From Lachnospiraceae bacterium (GTDB taxonomy: Bacteria; Bacillota; Clostridia; Lachnospirales; Lachnospiraceae), in NCBI GenBank assembly GCA_014804755.1, contig JAAUZE010000003.1, positions 145,969 to 209,968 of the forward strand: a DNA stretch of 64,000 nucleotides. The letters are read 5' to 3'. Shown here in pieces: positions 43,427 to 52,324 of this stretch. Positions within the stretch are counted from its first letter, which is position 1; every line of letters starts with the position of its first letter. A model generated the notes under the pieces. It was given only the letters and a program-made list of their open reading frames with translations. It was not told the DNA's origin and did no database searches. Position numbers and translations under genes: made by a program.

Positions 43427-44113
43427 ATGGGTATCATTTCAAGATTTAAGGACATTATGGCGGCAAATTTCAATGCACTGTTGGACAAATGTGAGAATCC
43501 GGAGAAAATGATCGATCAATACTTACGTAATTTGGAAAATGATATGGCGAAGGTAAAAGCGGAGACCGCTTCCATCATGGCTGACGAGAAGGCGGCAAAG
43601 AGAAAGATGGACGACAACGCCGCAGAGATCGCAAAGATGGGCGAGTATGCAAAGAAGGCTGTTGCAAGCGGCAATGACGACGAGGCACGCAAGTTCTTAG
43701 AGAAGAAGGCGGAGCTTACGGCAACGCAGGAAGTACTCGTAAAGCAGTATGAGCTGGCATGCGAGAATTCCAGGAAGATGCGCGAGATGCATAATAAGTT
43801 AGAGAGCGATATTTCCACGCTGCGCTCCAGACGCGAGATGATCAAGGCAAAGATGAAGGTTGCCGAGACGCAGAAGAAGATCAATCAGATGGGCAGCGGC
43901 GTTGCGGATGCTGGCAGCAATATTGCAGCATTTGAGCGTATGGAAGCAAAGGTTGACAAGATGCTTGACGAGGCGGACGCGATGGCAGAGCTGAATGCGG
44001 ACAGCGCAAGCAATGATGTGGAGAGCCTGACCAAGAAGTATGACGCAAGCAACCGTTTGAGCGATGTGGATGACGAGCTGGCGGCATTAAAGGCAGAGAT
44101 GGGCATGCAGTGA
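43427..44113 (+). CDS. pspA: PspA/IM30 family envelope-stress protein
   Basis: The start at 43427 follows GGAGGAGG; an in-frame ATG at 43367 lies in the leader. The 228-aa product is nearly all coiled coil, with the family opening MGIISRFKDIMAANFNALLD and NPEKMIDQYLRNLENDMAK. Ala/Lys/Glu heptads and a late EAKVDKMLDEADAMAELN follow. PspA proteins bind stressed membranes and form ESCRT-III-like polymers that protect them. It forms an operon with the SPFH/zinc-ribbon gene after it, like the ydjFGHI cluster of Bacillus. Confidence 0.9.
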   Translation: MGIISRFKDIMAANFNALLDKCENPEKMIDQYLRNLENDMAKVKAETASIMADEKAAKRKMDDNAAEIAKMGEYAKKAVASGNDDEARKFLEKKAELTATQEVLVKQYELACENSRKMREMHNKLESDISTLRSRREMIKAKMKVAETQKKINQMGSGVADAGSNIAAFERMEAKVDKMLDEADAMAELNADSASNDVESLTKKYDASNRLSDVDDELAALKAEMGMQ

Positions 44114-44190
44114 GACGCAGGTGAAGCGGGAAAGCTGCACGGCAGCGGACGCAGAATCGCGTGATAGAATCGTATAAAAAGGAGACCGAT

Positions 44191-45165
44191 ATGGGACTTT
44201 TTTCAAAAGAGTTATCCAATGTGGTGGAGTGGAAGGAAAATCAGCCGGAGGTATTGTTTTGGAAGTGGAGCAATTCTGAGATCAAAAAAGGCTCCGTGCT
44301 CATTATCCGTCCGGGACAGGATGCCATCTTTTTGTATAACGGACGCGTGGAAGGAATTTTTACTGACGAGGGACAGTTTGATATTGAGTCGCAGATCATT
44401 CCGTTTCTCTCTACCTTAAAGGGTTTTAAGTTCGGCTTCAATTCGGGTCTGCGTGCGGAGGTGCTCTTTATCAATACCAAAGAGGTACTTTGCAAGTGGG
44501 GAACGAAAAATGCCATTAATCTTCCGGCAGCGGGCTTACCGGGCGGTATGCCGATCCGGGCGTTCGGTACCTTTAACTGCCGGATCGCCGATACGATGAC
44601 GGTGATCGATAAGCTGGCGGGCATCCGTCAGATGTACACGGTCAGCGATGTCAAGGAGCGTATTGTCGCAAGCTTAGACCAGCTTTTGATGTCATGGATC
44701 TCAAAAGAAGGCCACGATATGTTCAATCTGCAGGCGGATGCACGAAACATCGCGAAGGGGATTGAGTCCGATCTTGATATGGACATGAGAAAGATCGGTA
44801 TCGGGATTGAGGATTTTAAGATCGAGAGCTTTTCCTATCCGGAAGAAGTCAAGAAGATGCAGGAGAAAGCGGCGGCACAGTCCATGATTGGCGATGTCAA
44901 CCGTTATCAGCAGCTTGCGGCGGCGAATTCCATGGAAAAGGGCGGCGCAAGCGGTGCCGGCGTCGCGGGACAGATGGTTGGCATGCAGATGGGTATGGCG
45001 CTCGGACAGCAGATGGTGAATCAGATGAACTTAGGGCAGCAGAATGCGCCTGCGGCAAACGCGGGAACGCTTCCGACCACAAGCCCGAAGTTTTGTCCGA
45101 ACTGCGGCACGGCGACGACCGGATCGAAGTTCTGCGGTAACTGCGGAACGCAGCTGTTTCAGTAG
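44191..45165 (+). CDS. YdjI-like SPFH-domain protein with C-terminal zinc ribbon
   Basis: A 324-aa protein that starts MGLFSKELSNVVEWKENQPE behind AAGGAG. The SPFH-like (virion core/YdjI) domain carries WKWSNSEIKKGSVLIIRPGQ, FGTFNCRIADTMTVIDKLAG and SYPEEVKKMQEKAAAQSMIG. A Gly/Met/Gln-rich linker and a two-CxxC zinc ribbon follow (FCPNCGTATT, FCGNCGTQLF). YdjI-type proteins recruit PspA to the membrane under stress, and the pairing with pspA here supports that role. Confidence 0.88.
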   Translation: MGLFSKELSNVVEWKENQPEVLFWKWSNSEIKKGSVLIIRPGQDAIFLYNGRVEGIFTDEGQFDIESQIIPFLSTLKGFKFGFNSGLRAEVLFINTKEVLCKWGTKNAINLPAAGLPGGMPIRAFGTFNCRIADTMTVIDKLAGIRQMYTVSDVKERIVASLDQLLMSWISKEGHDMFNLQADARNIAKGIESDLDMDMRKIGIGIEDFKIESFSYPEEVKKMQEKAAAQSMIGDVNRYQQLAAANSMEKGGASGAGVAGQMVGMQMGMALGQQMVNQMNLGQQNAPAANAGTLPTTSPKFCPNCGTATTGSKFCGNCGTQLFQ

Positions 45166-45302
45166 GCGGCACGCAGGCAGTGCATAGAAATCCTTGCAGG
45201 CGCAGCCGGTACATACAGGAGCAGTATGCGGGAGCGGGCGAATCAACCGGAAAACGAGACAACAGGCATGTGAGAGCATGCATGGAAAGAAAAAACAGGA
45301 AC

Positions 45303-45328
45303 AGCAAGGGCGGGGAACTGCCCTTGCT
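45303..45328 (+). terminator. Terminator of pspA-ydjI
   Basis: AGCAAGGGC and GCCCTTGCT pair around an 8-nt loop; TCTTTC follows. The rest of 45166-45348 shows no gene. Confidence 0.75.
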
Positions 45329-45366
45329 TCTTTCACCTATAGGAAAATTTGCAATCTGGAGACGGT

Positions 45367-47895
45367 ATGAATAAATATGATACTTTGAATGAAGCGCAGA
45401 GAGAAGCGGTCTATACAACGGAAGGACCGCTGTTATGCTTAGCGGGAGCGGGCAGCGGAAAAACGCGGATGATCACGCACCGCATTGCCTATCTGATCGA
45501 GGAGTGCCAGGTGGATCCGTGGAACATCATGGCGATCACCTTTACGAATAAAGCGGCGGGAGAAATGCGGGAGCGCGTGGATCAGCTTGTCGGAATGGGG
45601 TCGGAAAGCATCTGGGTGACGACGTTCCATTCGAGCTGTGTGCGGATTCTGCGCAGGTACATAGACAGGATTGGTTATGATAATCGTTTTACGATCTATG
45701 ATACGGACGATTCCATAAGCGTGATGAAGGACATCTGCAAGAGTCTCCAGATCGATACGAAAATGTTAAAAGAGCGCGCGATCCTCTCGGCGATTTCCTC
45801 TGCCAAAAACGAGAATATTTCCTGCACGGAGTATGCGCTCGGCGCGCAGGGAGATTTTCAGAAGCAGAAGATATCCCGCGCGTATACCGAGTATCAGGAG
45901 CGGCTGCGCAAGAATAACGCGCTCGATTTTGATGATCTTTTAATGAAAACGGTGGAGCTGTTTACGACCTGTCCCGAAGTATTACAGGCGTATCAGCGGC
46001 GGTTTCAATATATCATGGTGGACGAGTATCAGGACACGAATACGGTGCAGTTCATGCTGATCAAACAGCTTGCCGGGTCGAAGCATAACCTGTGCGTGGT
46101 CGGCGATGATGACCAGTCGATCTATAAATTCCGCGGCGCGAATATCCGGAATATTCTTGACTTTGAACAGTATTTTCCCGAGGCAAAGGTCGTGAAGCTT
46201 GAGCGGAATTATCGTTCCACGCAGAATATTTTGCATGCGGCAAACGCGGTCATCAGTAATAATAGAGGAAGAAAAGAAAAAAGTCTCTGGACGGAACAGG
46301 AGGGCGGCGCGCTGCTGCATTTCCGGCAGTTTGATACCGCGTATGAAGAGGCGGAGTTTCTTGCGGACGATATTTGCCATAAAAGAAGAAAAGGGATTTT
46401 AGATTACGGGGATTGTGCCGTGCTCTACCGCACGAACGCGCAGTCCCGCCTGATCGAGGAGCGGCTGGTCGTGGAGGGAGTTCCGTATCTGCTCGTCGGC
46501 GGACAGAATTTCTATGCGAGGCGAGAGATCAAGGATATCCTTGCTTATTTAAAAACGATCGACAACGGGCAGGATGATCTGGCGGTCAGGCGTATCATCA
46601 ACGTCCCGAAGCGGGGAATCGGAGCAACGACGATCGTGCGGATACAAGAGTATGCTGCGGCGCATGATATGAGCTTTTTTGACGCGCTGTGCGAGGCGGA
46701 CCGGATTGATACGATCGGCAGGAGCGCCGCGAAGCTGAAACCGTTCGTACTGATGATACAGACGCTTCGGACAAAGCAGCGGGAAGGTTTTCATGTGGAC
46801 GAGCTCATCCGTGAGGTGATCGATACCACCGGATATGTGCGGGAATTGGAGGCGTCGGATGAGGAAGACGCGAGAGACCGGATCGGCAATATTGACGAGC
46901 TGATCAGCAAGGCGGTCGCTTATGAGGATACGCACAATGAATCAAGTCTGAGCGAGTTTTTGGAGGAGGTCGCACTGGTCGCGGAGGTTGACAATGTAAA
47001 TGATGACAACCGTGTGCTCATCATGACGCTCCACAGCGCAAAAGGACTGGAGTTTGACCATGTGTATCTTGCGGGCATGGAGGACGGTGTATTTCCCGGC
47101 GGCATGGCCATCTATGATGATAATCCGGCAGAGTTAGAGGAGGAGCGCAGGCTTGCCTATGTCGGGATCACGAGGGCAAAAAAAGAACTGACGCTCACCT
47201 GTGCAAAGCAGCGCATGGTGCGCGGTGAAACACAGTACAATGATGTCAGCCGCTTTGTCAGGGAGATTCCGCAGGAGCTTTTGGACAACCGTCCGCTCAA
47301 GACACGGGGCTGGGGCGACCACGGTGACGATAGCTACGGGGAAGATTCCTTTGGCGGGCGCGGCTTCGGCGGTGGTTTTAGTAAAAATGGCTTTGACAGC
47401 AGCTTCGGAGGAAGCAGCGGTGATACCGGCGGCATGTCCGCGGCGTCTTTTGTGGAACGGTATCAACAGCAGGAGCGTGAGCGGCAGAACAGGACGGGAG
47501 CGAATGAACAATCCGGACGCTCGGGAACCGGTGCGGCCGATTATAGAAGGAGATGGCAGCAGGGCCGGGTATACGGCGATAATGTGTTTGACTTAAAAAA
47601 GCCGAAAGGCAACGCAGGCGATTCCCGATTAAAGGAAGTATATGGCATCGGCAATGCCGCAAAAACGGCAAGGCCCCTGTTCGGAGCAGGCAGCGGTATT
47701 CAGACGGGCGCATCCATGTCGGGAACGGGCGGTGTGGATTACGGCGTCGGCGACAGAGTCCGCCATATGAAATACGGGGATGGAACGGTCATAAAGCTGG
47801 AGAAAGAGCCGAAGGACTACAAGGTAACGGTCTCCTTTGACGGCGCCGGAACGAAGATCATGTATGCCGGATTTGCGAAGCTGAAAAAACTGTAA
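45367..47895 (+). CDS. pcrA: ATP-dependent DNA helicase PcrA/UvrD
   Basis: A superfamily 1A 3'-5' helicase of 842 aa, acting in repair and in clearing proteins from DNA. The start at 45367 (MNKYDTLNEAQREAV) follows GGAGA. Motifs: I AGAGSGKTR, Ia AITFTNKAAGEMRERV, II VDEYQDTN, III GDDDQSIYKFRGAN, IV ERNYRSTQNIL, V MTLHSAKGLEFDHVYLAG, VI RLAYVGITRAKKELTL. After the helicase core comes a Gly/Ser-rich stretch of about 100 residues (RGFGGGFSKNGFDSSFGGSS). A tudor-like C-terminal domain (GDRVRHMKYGDGTVIKLE) then binds RNA polymerase in PcrA homologs. Confidence 0.96.
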   Translation: MNKYDTLNEAQREAVYTTEGPLLCLAGAGSGKTRMITHRIAYLIEECQVDPWNIMAITFTNKAAGEMRERVDQLVGMGSESIWVTTFHSSCVRILRRYIDRIGYDNRFTIYDTDDSISVMKDICKSLQIDTKMLKERAILSAISSAKNENISCTEYALGAQGDFQKQKISRAYTEYQERLRKNNALDFDDLLMKTVELFTTCPEVLQAYQRRFQYIMVDEYQDTNTVQFMLIKQLAGSKHNLCVVGDDDQSIYKFRGANIRNILDFEQYFPEAKVVKLERNYRSTQNILHAANAVISNNRGRKEKSLWTEQEGGALLHFRQFDTAYEEAEFLADDICHKRRKGILDYGDCAVLYRTNAQSRLIEERLVVEGVPYLLVGGQNFYARREIKDILAYLKTIDNGQDDLAVRRIINVPKRGIGATTIVRIQEYAAAHDMSFFDALCEADRIDTIGRSAAKLKPFVLMIQTLRTKQREGFHVDELIREVIDTTGYVRELEASDEEDARDRIGNIDELISKAVAYEDTHNESSLSEFLEEVALVAEVDNVNDDNRVLIMTLHSAKGLEFDHVYLAGMEDGVFPGGMAIYDDNPAELEEERRLAYVGITRAKKELTLTCAKQRMVRGETQYNDVSRFVREIPQELLDNRPLKTRGWGDHGDDSYGEDSFGGRGFGGGFSKNGFDSSFGGSSGDTGGMSAASFVERYQQQERERQNRTGANEQSGRSGTGAADYRRRWQQGRVYGDNVFDLKKPKGNAGDSRLKEVYGIGNAAKTARPLFGAGSGIQTGASMSGTGGVDYGVGDRVRHMKYGDGTVIKLEKEPKDYKVTVSFDGAGTKIMYAGFAKLKKL

Positions 47896-48013
47896 GTTTC
47901 TAAAATTTTTCACAATTAATCGTAGTAAAACAAAAAAATAAGTGGTATAATGTGCAAAGGGATAGTTTTAAGGATTGATGATAGATTGAAAATATAGAAA
48001 AGGGGTAAGGGAC

Positions 48014-48301
48014 ATGAAAAAAGAAAAACTGGAAGAACTGATCAGTGCAATCAAGGTTGGCGAGCTGCTTGGTAAGAAAGAGCCGGAGCCTGAACCGGAG
48101 AAAAAGAGTAATGTGCTTCTTTGGGTGCTTGCGATCATCGGTGTGATCGCGGCAGTCGCTGGAATCGCTTATGCGGTATATCGCTATTTTACACCGGATT
48201 ACCTTGAGGATTTCGAGGACGATTTCGACGATGAATTTGAAGACGAGACAGAGGACGAGGAAGATAAGGATGATGCGGCTGAGGAGAAGGCCGACGAGTA
48301 A
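48014..48301 (+). CDS. Small acidic single-pass membrane protein
   Basis: A 95-aa protein: a basic/Glu N-terminus (MKKEKLEELISAIKVGELLG), one membrane helix (VLLWVLAIIGVIAAVAGIAY) and a very acidic tail (DFEDDFDDEFEDETEDEEDK). GGGGTAAGGG precedes the ATG, and an extended -10 (TGGTATAAT, about 47944) suggests its own promoter. No named family is recognised. It is common beside rlmD in this group as far as I can tell from memory. Confidence 0.7.
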   Translation: MKKEKLEELISAIKVGELLGKKEPEPEPEKKSNVLLWVLAIIGVIAAVAGIAYAVYRYFTPDYLEDFEDDFDDEFEDETEDEEDKDDAAEEKADE

Positions 48302-48328
48302 GCATTCTATCACAAAAAAATGGAGGGA

Positions 48329-48356
48329 AGCGGGATGTAGTCATCCCGCTTTTTTA
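48329..48356 (+). terminator. Terminator between the small membrane protein and rlmD
   Basis: AGCGGGATG and CATCCCGCT pair with a 4-nt loop; TTTTTTA follows. The rlmD start is only 7 nt later, so rlmD may rely on read-through. Confidence 0.85.
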
Positions 48357-48362
48357 TATCAT

Positions 48363-49853
48363 ATGAAAAAAGGACAGGTTATAGAGGGAATCGTTACAAT
48401 GGTGAATTTTCCCAATAAAGGTATTGTGGAAGCAGAGGGAGAACGGGTGGAAGTGAAGGGCGTGCTGCCGGGGCAGAAGGTTTCCGTCGCCGTGCAGAAG
48501 GTCCGGCACGGAAAGGCGGAGGGACGCTGCCTTTCCGTGTTAGCGCGTGCACCCTATGAAATAGAGGCACAGTGTCCGCATGCGGGGGAATGCGGCGGAT
48601 GCAGCTATCAGACCATGCCCTATGAGGAACAGCTCAAGCTGAAGGAACAGCAGGTGCTTGCGCTCATGCAGCCGGTTTTTGAAAGGCAGGGGGAGAATTT
48701 ATATGAGGGAATCAAGAAGAGCCCCCGGCAGTTTGGATACCGCAACAAGATGGAATTTACGTTCGGTGACGAATATAAGGACGGGCCGCTGACGCTCGGC
48801 ATGCATAAAAAAGGAAGCTTTTATGATATTGTTCCGGTGACGGAATGCTGCATTGTCGATGAGGATTATCGGAAAATCCTGCGCGCGGTCATGGAGTTTG
48901 CGCGGGAAAAGGGATTGCCCTTTTATCACAGACTGCGTCATGAGGGGTATCTGCGCCATCTGCTTGTGCGGAAGGCTGTGCGCACAGGGGAGCTGCTGAT
49001 CGCAATTGTGACGACAACGCAGGAAGAGCACACAATGGAGCTGAAATCGCTTTGTGAGCGGCTACTGGCATTGTCGATTGAGGGGAAAATAGCAGGAATT
49101 GTACATACCAGTAATGATTCTCTGGCCGATGTGGTGCAGAGCGATGCGACGGAAGTACTCTACGGACAGGATTATTTTTATGAAGAACTGCTGGGACTGC
49201 GCTTTCGCATTTCCGAGTTTTCTTTTTTTCAGACAAACAGCCTCGGCGCGGAGGTGCTCTATGAGACCGCACGGGAATACATCGGGGAGATTCATACGAA
49301 AAGCGGTCGAAAGCCTGTCATTTATGACCTCTATTCGGGTACGGGAACGATCGCGCAGATGATGGCGCCGGTGGCGGAGCGGGTGATCGGTGTGGAGATC
49401 GTGGAGGAAGCGGTTCACGCCGCGCGGGAAAACGCGGCATTGAATGGTTTACATAACTGTGAATTCATTGTGGGCGACGTGCTGAAGGCGCTCGACGAGA
49501 TCGAGCAACAGCCGGATTTTATCATCCTTGATCCGCCGCGTGACGGAATTCATCCGAAGGCATTGAAAAAGATCATCGCTTACGGCGTGGAACGGTTGGT
49601 CTACATTTCCTGCAAGCCGACAAGCCTTGCAAGGGATTTGGAGGTATTTCTGGATATGGGATACCGCGTGGAGCGCATGTGCTGCGTCGATATGTTTCCG
49701 GGCACGGTGCATGTGGAGACGGTTGCGCTGCTTTCCCACAAAGCGCCGGACAGTACAGTCGATATCACGGTGGAATTTGGAGAAGGAGAAGGGAAAGTTC
49801 CGTCAGGTAATATCGATAAGAGGGCGGAGCTTATAAGTCGAGGGAAAGAGTAA
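48363..49853 (+). CDS. rlmD: 23S rRNA (uracil-5-)-methyltransferase, RlmD/RumA family
   Basis: A 496-aa S-adenosylmethionine-dependent enzyme that makes 5-methyluridine in 23S rRNA. The N-terminal TRAM domain reads GQVIEGIVTMVNFPNKGIVE. An iron-sulfur Cys cluster (CPHAGECGGC) and the MTase core follow (YDLYSGTGTIAQMMAPVAER; DPPRDGIHPKALKKI; YISCKPTSLARDL with the catalytic Cys; then PGTVHVETVALLS). The start is ATG 48363; a longer in-frame reading would overlap the gene before it. After VEFGEGEG the last about 20 residues (KVPSGNIDKRAELI) look like the start of a C-terminal extension that has been cut by a frameshift. Confidence 0.92.
   Translation: MKKGQVIEGIVTMVNFPNKGIVEAEGERVEVKGVLPGQKVSVAVQKVRHGKAEGRCLSVLARAPYEIEAQCPHAGECGGCSYQTMPYEEQLKLKEQQVLALMQPVFERQGENLYEGIKKSPRQFGYRNKMEFTFGDEYKDGPLTLGMHKKGSFYDIVPVTECCIVDEDYRKILRAVMEFAREKGLPFYHRLRHEGYLRHLLVRKAVRTGELLIAIVTTTQEEHTMELKSLCERLLALSIEGKIAGIVHTSNDSLADVVQSDATEVLYGQDYFYEELLGLRFRISEFSFFQTNSLGAEVLYETAREYIGEIHTKSGRKPVIYDLYSGTGTIAQMMAPVAERVIGVEIVEEAVHAARENAALNGLHNCEFIVGDVLKALDEIEQQPDFIILDPPRDGIHPKALKKIIAYGVERLVYISCKPTSLARDLEVFLDMGYRVERMCCVDMFPGTVHVETVALLSHKAPDSTVDITVEFGEGEGKVPSGNIDKRAELISRGKE
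49739..49790 (+). repeat. Direct repeat, copy 1 (inside the rlmD 3' end)
   Basis: A 52-bp stretch beginning CAAAGCGCCGGACAGTACAG and ending GGAGAAGGAGAA is repeated exactly at 52081-52132. Less similar sequence that still codes V-E-T-V-x-L-L-S lies just before both copies. Confidence 0.85.
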
Positions 49854-50120
49854 CCTATCAGAGAATATGGTAGAGGAATTAAAACAGTCGAGGAAGCATC
49901 TGAAAGATATTATTAGATTTTGTCTGTAATGAAAAAATATTGAGATTATATAAAAAGTGGCAGAAAGTATTTATATGCATATCCGAATTGTATCAAGTTT
50001 TATATTGAAGCGTATCGGGAGAAGTGGGAAGATGAAAAATGATTGCTCGGAGGGATTTTTCAGAACAGAGTAGAAGTTAAGGCATTTGAGAACGATTGTT
50101 ATTATGATGCAGGAGGAAGA
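49791..50120. other. Relic of an RlmD C-terminal extension and AT-rich gap
   Basis: After the rlmD stop the sequence still reads V-T-Y-Q-R-I-W one frame over (49851-49871). It then reads VEELKQSRKHLKDIIRFCL (49871-49930). Both match, from memory, the start and end of a long C-terminal extension seen in some clostridial RlmD proteins. The stretch from 49930 to 50120 is AT-rich with only the GGAGG of the next gene. Confidence 0.5.
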
Positions 50121-50975
50121 ATGGGGAAAATAATCAAGGACATAATTCATGCAAATGGAATAGATATTGGAATTTATACGCAGGATTTTGAAAATGAATT
50201 TATTTCATTGACAGATATAGCCCGATATAAAAGCGATGACCCAACAGCGGTCATACAAAATTGGATGAGAAATCGAGATGTGATAGAATTTTTGGGATTA
50301 TGGGAAAAACTTCATAATCCAGATTTTAACCCCCTCGAATTCGAGGGGTTTAGAAAACAGGCAGGGGCAAATGCATTTACAATGTCACCAAAGAAATGGA
50401 TAGAAGCTACTGGAGCAATAGGGATTGTTTCAAAAGCAGGACGTTATGGTGGAACATATGCTCATAGTGATATTGCGATGTCCTTTGCAACTTGGATTTC
50501 TCCAGAATTCCAGTTATATATTATGAAAGATTATAGGAGATTAAAGACGGATGAGAATAGTCGGTTATCTTTGAATTGGAATTTGAATAGAGAAATTTCC
50601 AAGTTAAATTACAGGATACATACAGATGCAATTAAGGAAAATCTTATGCCACCAGAATTAACATCTGTACAGATCGCTTATACATATGCTAACGAAGCAG
50701 ATATGTTAAATGTTGTTTTATTTGGAAAAACAGCAAAGCAATGGAAAGATGAAAATCCCACGGTTAAAGAAAATATGAGAGATGGGGCGACATTAAGCCA
50801 ATTGTTAGTACTTGCAAATTTGGAAAGTTATAATGCTGTACTGATAAAGCAAGGCAAAAATCAGAAAGAGCGCATGGAACTGCTTCGGCAGTTGGCGGTA
50901 CAGCAGTTGCAGACATTGGATATGGTAAGTTTGAATAGTTTATCCAAATTAGGAGTTAACCAAAAGAAGAATTAG
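50121..50975 (+). CDS. KilA-N domain protein
   Basis: The start at 50121 (MGKIIKDIIHANGID) follows GGAGGAAG; an in-frame TTG at 50043 lacks a site. The 284-aa product has a KilA-N DNA-binding domain (FISLTDIARYKSDDPTAVIQ, NWMRNRDVIEFLGLWE, MSPKKWIEATGAIGIVSKAG, FATWISPEFQLYIMKDYRRL) and a helical C-terminal part. KilA-N proteins come from phages and mobile islands and are often transcription regulators or antirepressors. The gene is AT-rich and lies between two copies of the rlmD 3' end. It contains a perfect palindrome at 50331-50348. Confidence 0.85.
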   Translation: MGKIIKDIIHANGIDIGIYTQDFENEFISLTDIARYKSDDPTAVIQNWMRNRDVIEFLGLWEKLHNPDFNPLEFEGFRKQAGANAFTMSPKKWIEATGAIGIVSKAGRYGGTYAHSDIAMSFATWISPEFQLYIMKDYRRLKTDENSRLSLNWNLNREISKLNYRIHTDAIKENLMPPELTSVQIAYTYANEADMLNVVLFGKTAKQWKDENPTVKENMRDGATLSQLLVLANLESYNAVLIKQGKNQKERMELLRQLAVQQLQTLDMVSLNSLSKLGVNQKKN

Positions 50976-51034
50976 GTGGTATGAAAATGCCTTATATTAA
51001 ACGAAGAAAGTAGAAGTAATGAAAGGAAAATTCC

Positions 51035-51988
51035 ATGGGAAATGATGCATTTGTACATATTGCAAAAAAGAAGTATTCAAAAAAAATGATAGAAACTTTA
51101 TTGCAAATGATGGATTATAAAAAATATGGAGAGGTGTTTTATTGTGGAAATGATGCGGAATATAAATATTATTCAGGAATTAGAGTGTGGCAATGTGATG
51201 AAGACGAGAGCGAAGTAGTGTATTGGATACGAACCCAAGCATTTGCTAGCGGCTATGATATTAAAAAGCAAAATGATACTATCAGATATTTAAAAAAGTA
51301 TTGTCAAGCTAATTTTGAGAGTGATATTGGGAAAAATAGATATTTTGAAATAGGTAGATTGATTAAAGGAGCAGAAAGCGGATGTTATTTTGCTATCCAG
51401 AATTTGGATAATCATTTTACACTATTAAGTCATTCATTGAGTAAGTATCCTGATGATTTTGAGGCTGAAAAAAATATGGTTGAATTTGGATTGCCAACTC
51501 CAAGTAGCTTTAATGCAAATGTTTATTTATCGTATTTATGCTCTTTGATAGAGGAGTTTTTTAGAGCGACATATATTGCTTTGCTTAAGTATTCTGATAA
51601 AAAAGCAAAGATATTAAATATGAAATTTTCTCCATATGACATGGTGGATATTAGCGAAGGAACGAAAACTGTTGAAGAAGTATATGCAAGAACACTATCG
51701 TTTCAGAATATAGAAAAAGTTACTTCAAATTTTAAGGCACTAAATAGTAAATTAGATATAAGTAAACCGCTTAAAGAGCCTTACCATAGGAGAAGAGAAA
51801 ATTTGTATGAGCAAATTGATAAAATTCTTGAGCGTAGGCATGGAATGATTCATAGGATGGAAATTGATATAAATTATTCAACTCAAGAGTTAGAAAAAGA
51901 TATAGAAGATGTTAAAGTTGCACTAAAGAGGGTGTATTTATATGTTTGTGAACAGTATAATTGGGAGCCGGAAAAAGTTATTATTTAA
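51035..51988 (+). CDS. HEPN-like protein of unknown function
   Basis: A 317-aa AT-rich gene with AAGGAAA before the ATG. The N-terminal half (MGNDAFVHIAKKKYSKKMIE) is of mixed composition with Cys and aromatic residues. The C-terminal half is helical and has CSLIEEFFRATYIALLKYSD and ERRHGMIHRMEID. The latter contains R-x4-H, the catalytic motif of HEPN ribonucleases. No named family is recognised. Next to a KilA-N gene and inside a repeat-bounded module, a phage-defence or toxin role is the likeliest reading. Confidence 0.6.
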   Translation: MGNDAFVHIAKKKYSKKMIETLLQMMDYKKYGEVFYCGNDAEYKYYSGIRVWQCDEDESEVVYWIRTQAFASGYDIKKQNDTIRYLKKYCQANFESDIGKNRYFEIGRLIKGAESGCYFAIQNLDNHFTLLSHSLSKYPDDFEAEKNMVEFGLPTPSSFNANVYLSYLCSLIEEFFRATYIALLKYSDKKAKILNMKFSPYDMVDISEGTKTVEEVYARTLSFQNIEKVTSNFKALNSKLDISKPLKEPYHRRRENLYEQIDKILERRHGMIHRMEIDINYSTQELEKDIEDVKVALKRVYLYVCEQYNWEPEKVII

Positions 51989-52080
51989 GATTTAAAGGGA
52001 AATTCTTACGCAGGCAAGATTGATTAGGAAACGTTTTTGGGAAAAAGGCAATACGTGGAGACGGTGTGCTTACTTTCCCG

Positions 52081-52132
52081 CAAAGCGCCGGACAGTACAG
52101 TCGATATCACGGTGGAATTTGGAGAAGGAGAA
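52081..52132 (+). repeat. Direct repeat, copy 2 (orphan rlmD 3' end)
   Basis: Identical to 49739-49790. Just upstream, 52055-52080 reads as V-E-T-V-C-L-L-S-R, the usual RlmD tail. The copy runs into a TAA stop right after it. The rest of that rlmD gene is absent. Confidence 0.85.
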
Positions 52133-52138
52133 TAACTT

Positions 52139-52324
52139 ATGGATCCAATGGACTTGATAAGGGACAAGTTTTCACAGGACTGTACGATTGAAACAGTCCT
52201 GCATCTGCTCATGGCGCATTTTCATCTGGCTGAGGAAGAAGCACGGGCTAAGATCAATGAGTACTTTGAACTCGTGGATATGATCGATGAGGAACGCAAG
52301 AAAGCGGAAAGGGAAGGCAAATGA
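52139..52324 (+). CDS. Small protein paired with a YunG-like gene
   Basis: A 61-aa acidic/helical protein (MDPMDLIRDKFSQDCTIETV, ending EERKKAEREGK). GGAGAAGGAG from the repeat provides its ribosome site. Its stop overlaps the next ATG (ATGA), so the pair is co-translated. Function not recognised. Confidence 0.65.
   Translation: MDPMDLIRDKFSQDCTIETVLHLLMAHFHLAEEEARAKINEYFELVDMIDEERKKAEREGK

Noticed and set aside
45899..46402. Minus-strand and shifted frames inside pcrA
   Set aside because: They overlap conserved helicase motifs in the main frame.
48171..48362. 64-codon extension at the start of rlmD
   Set aside because: It overlaps the small acidic membrane protein gene and a terminator; the TRAM domain starts at 48363.
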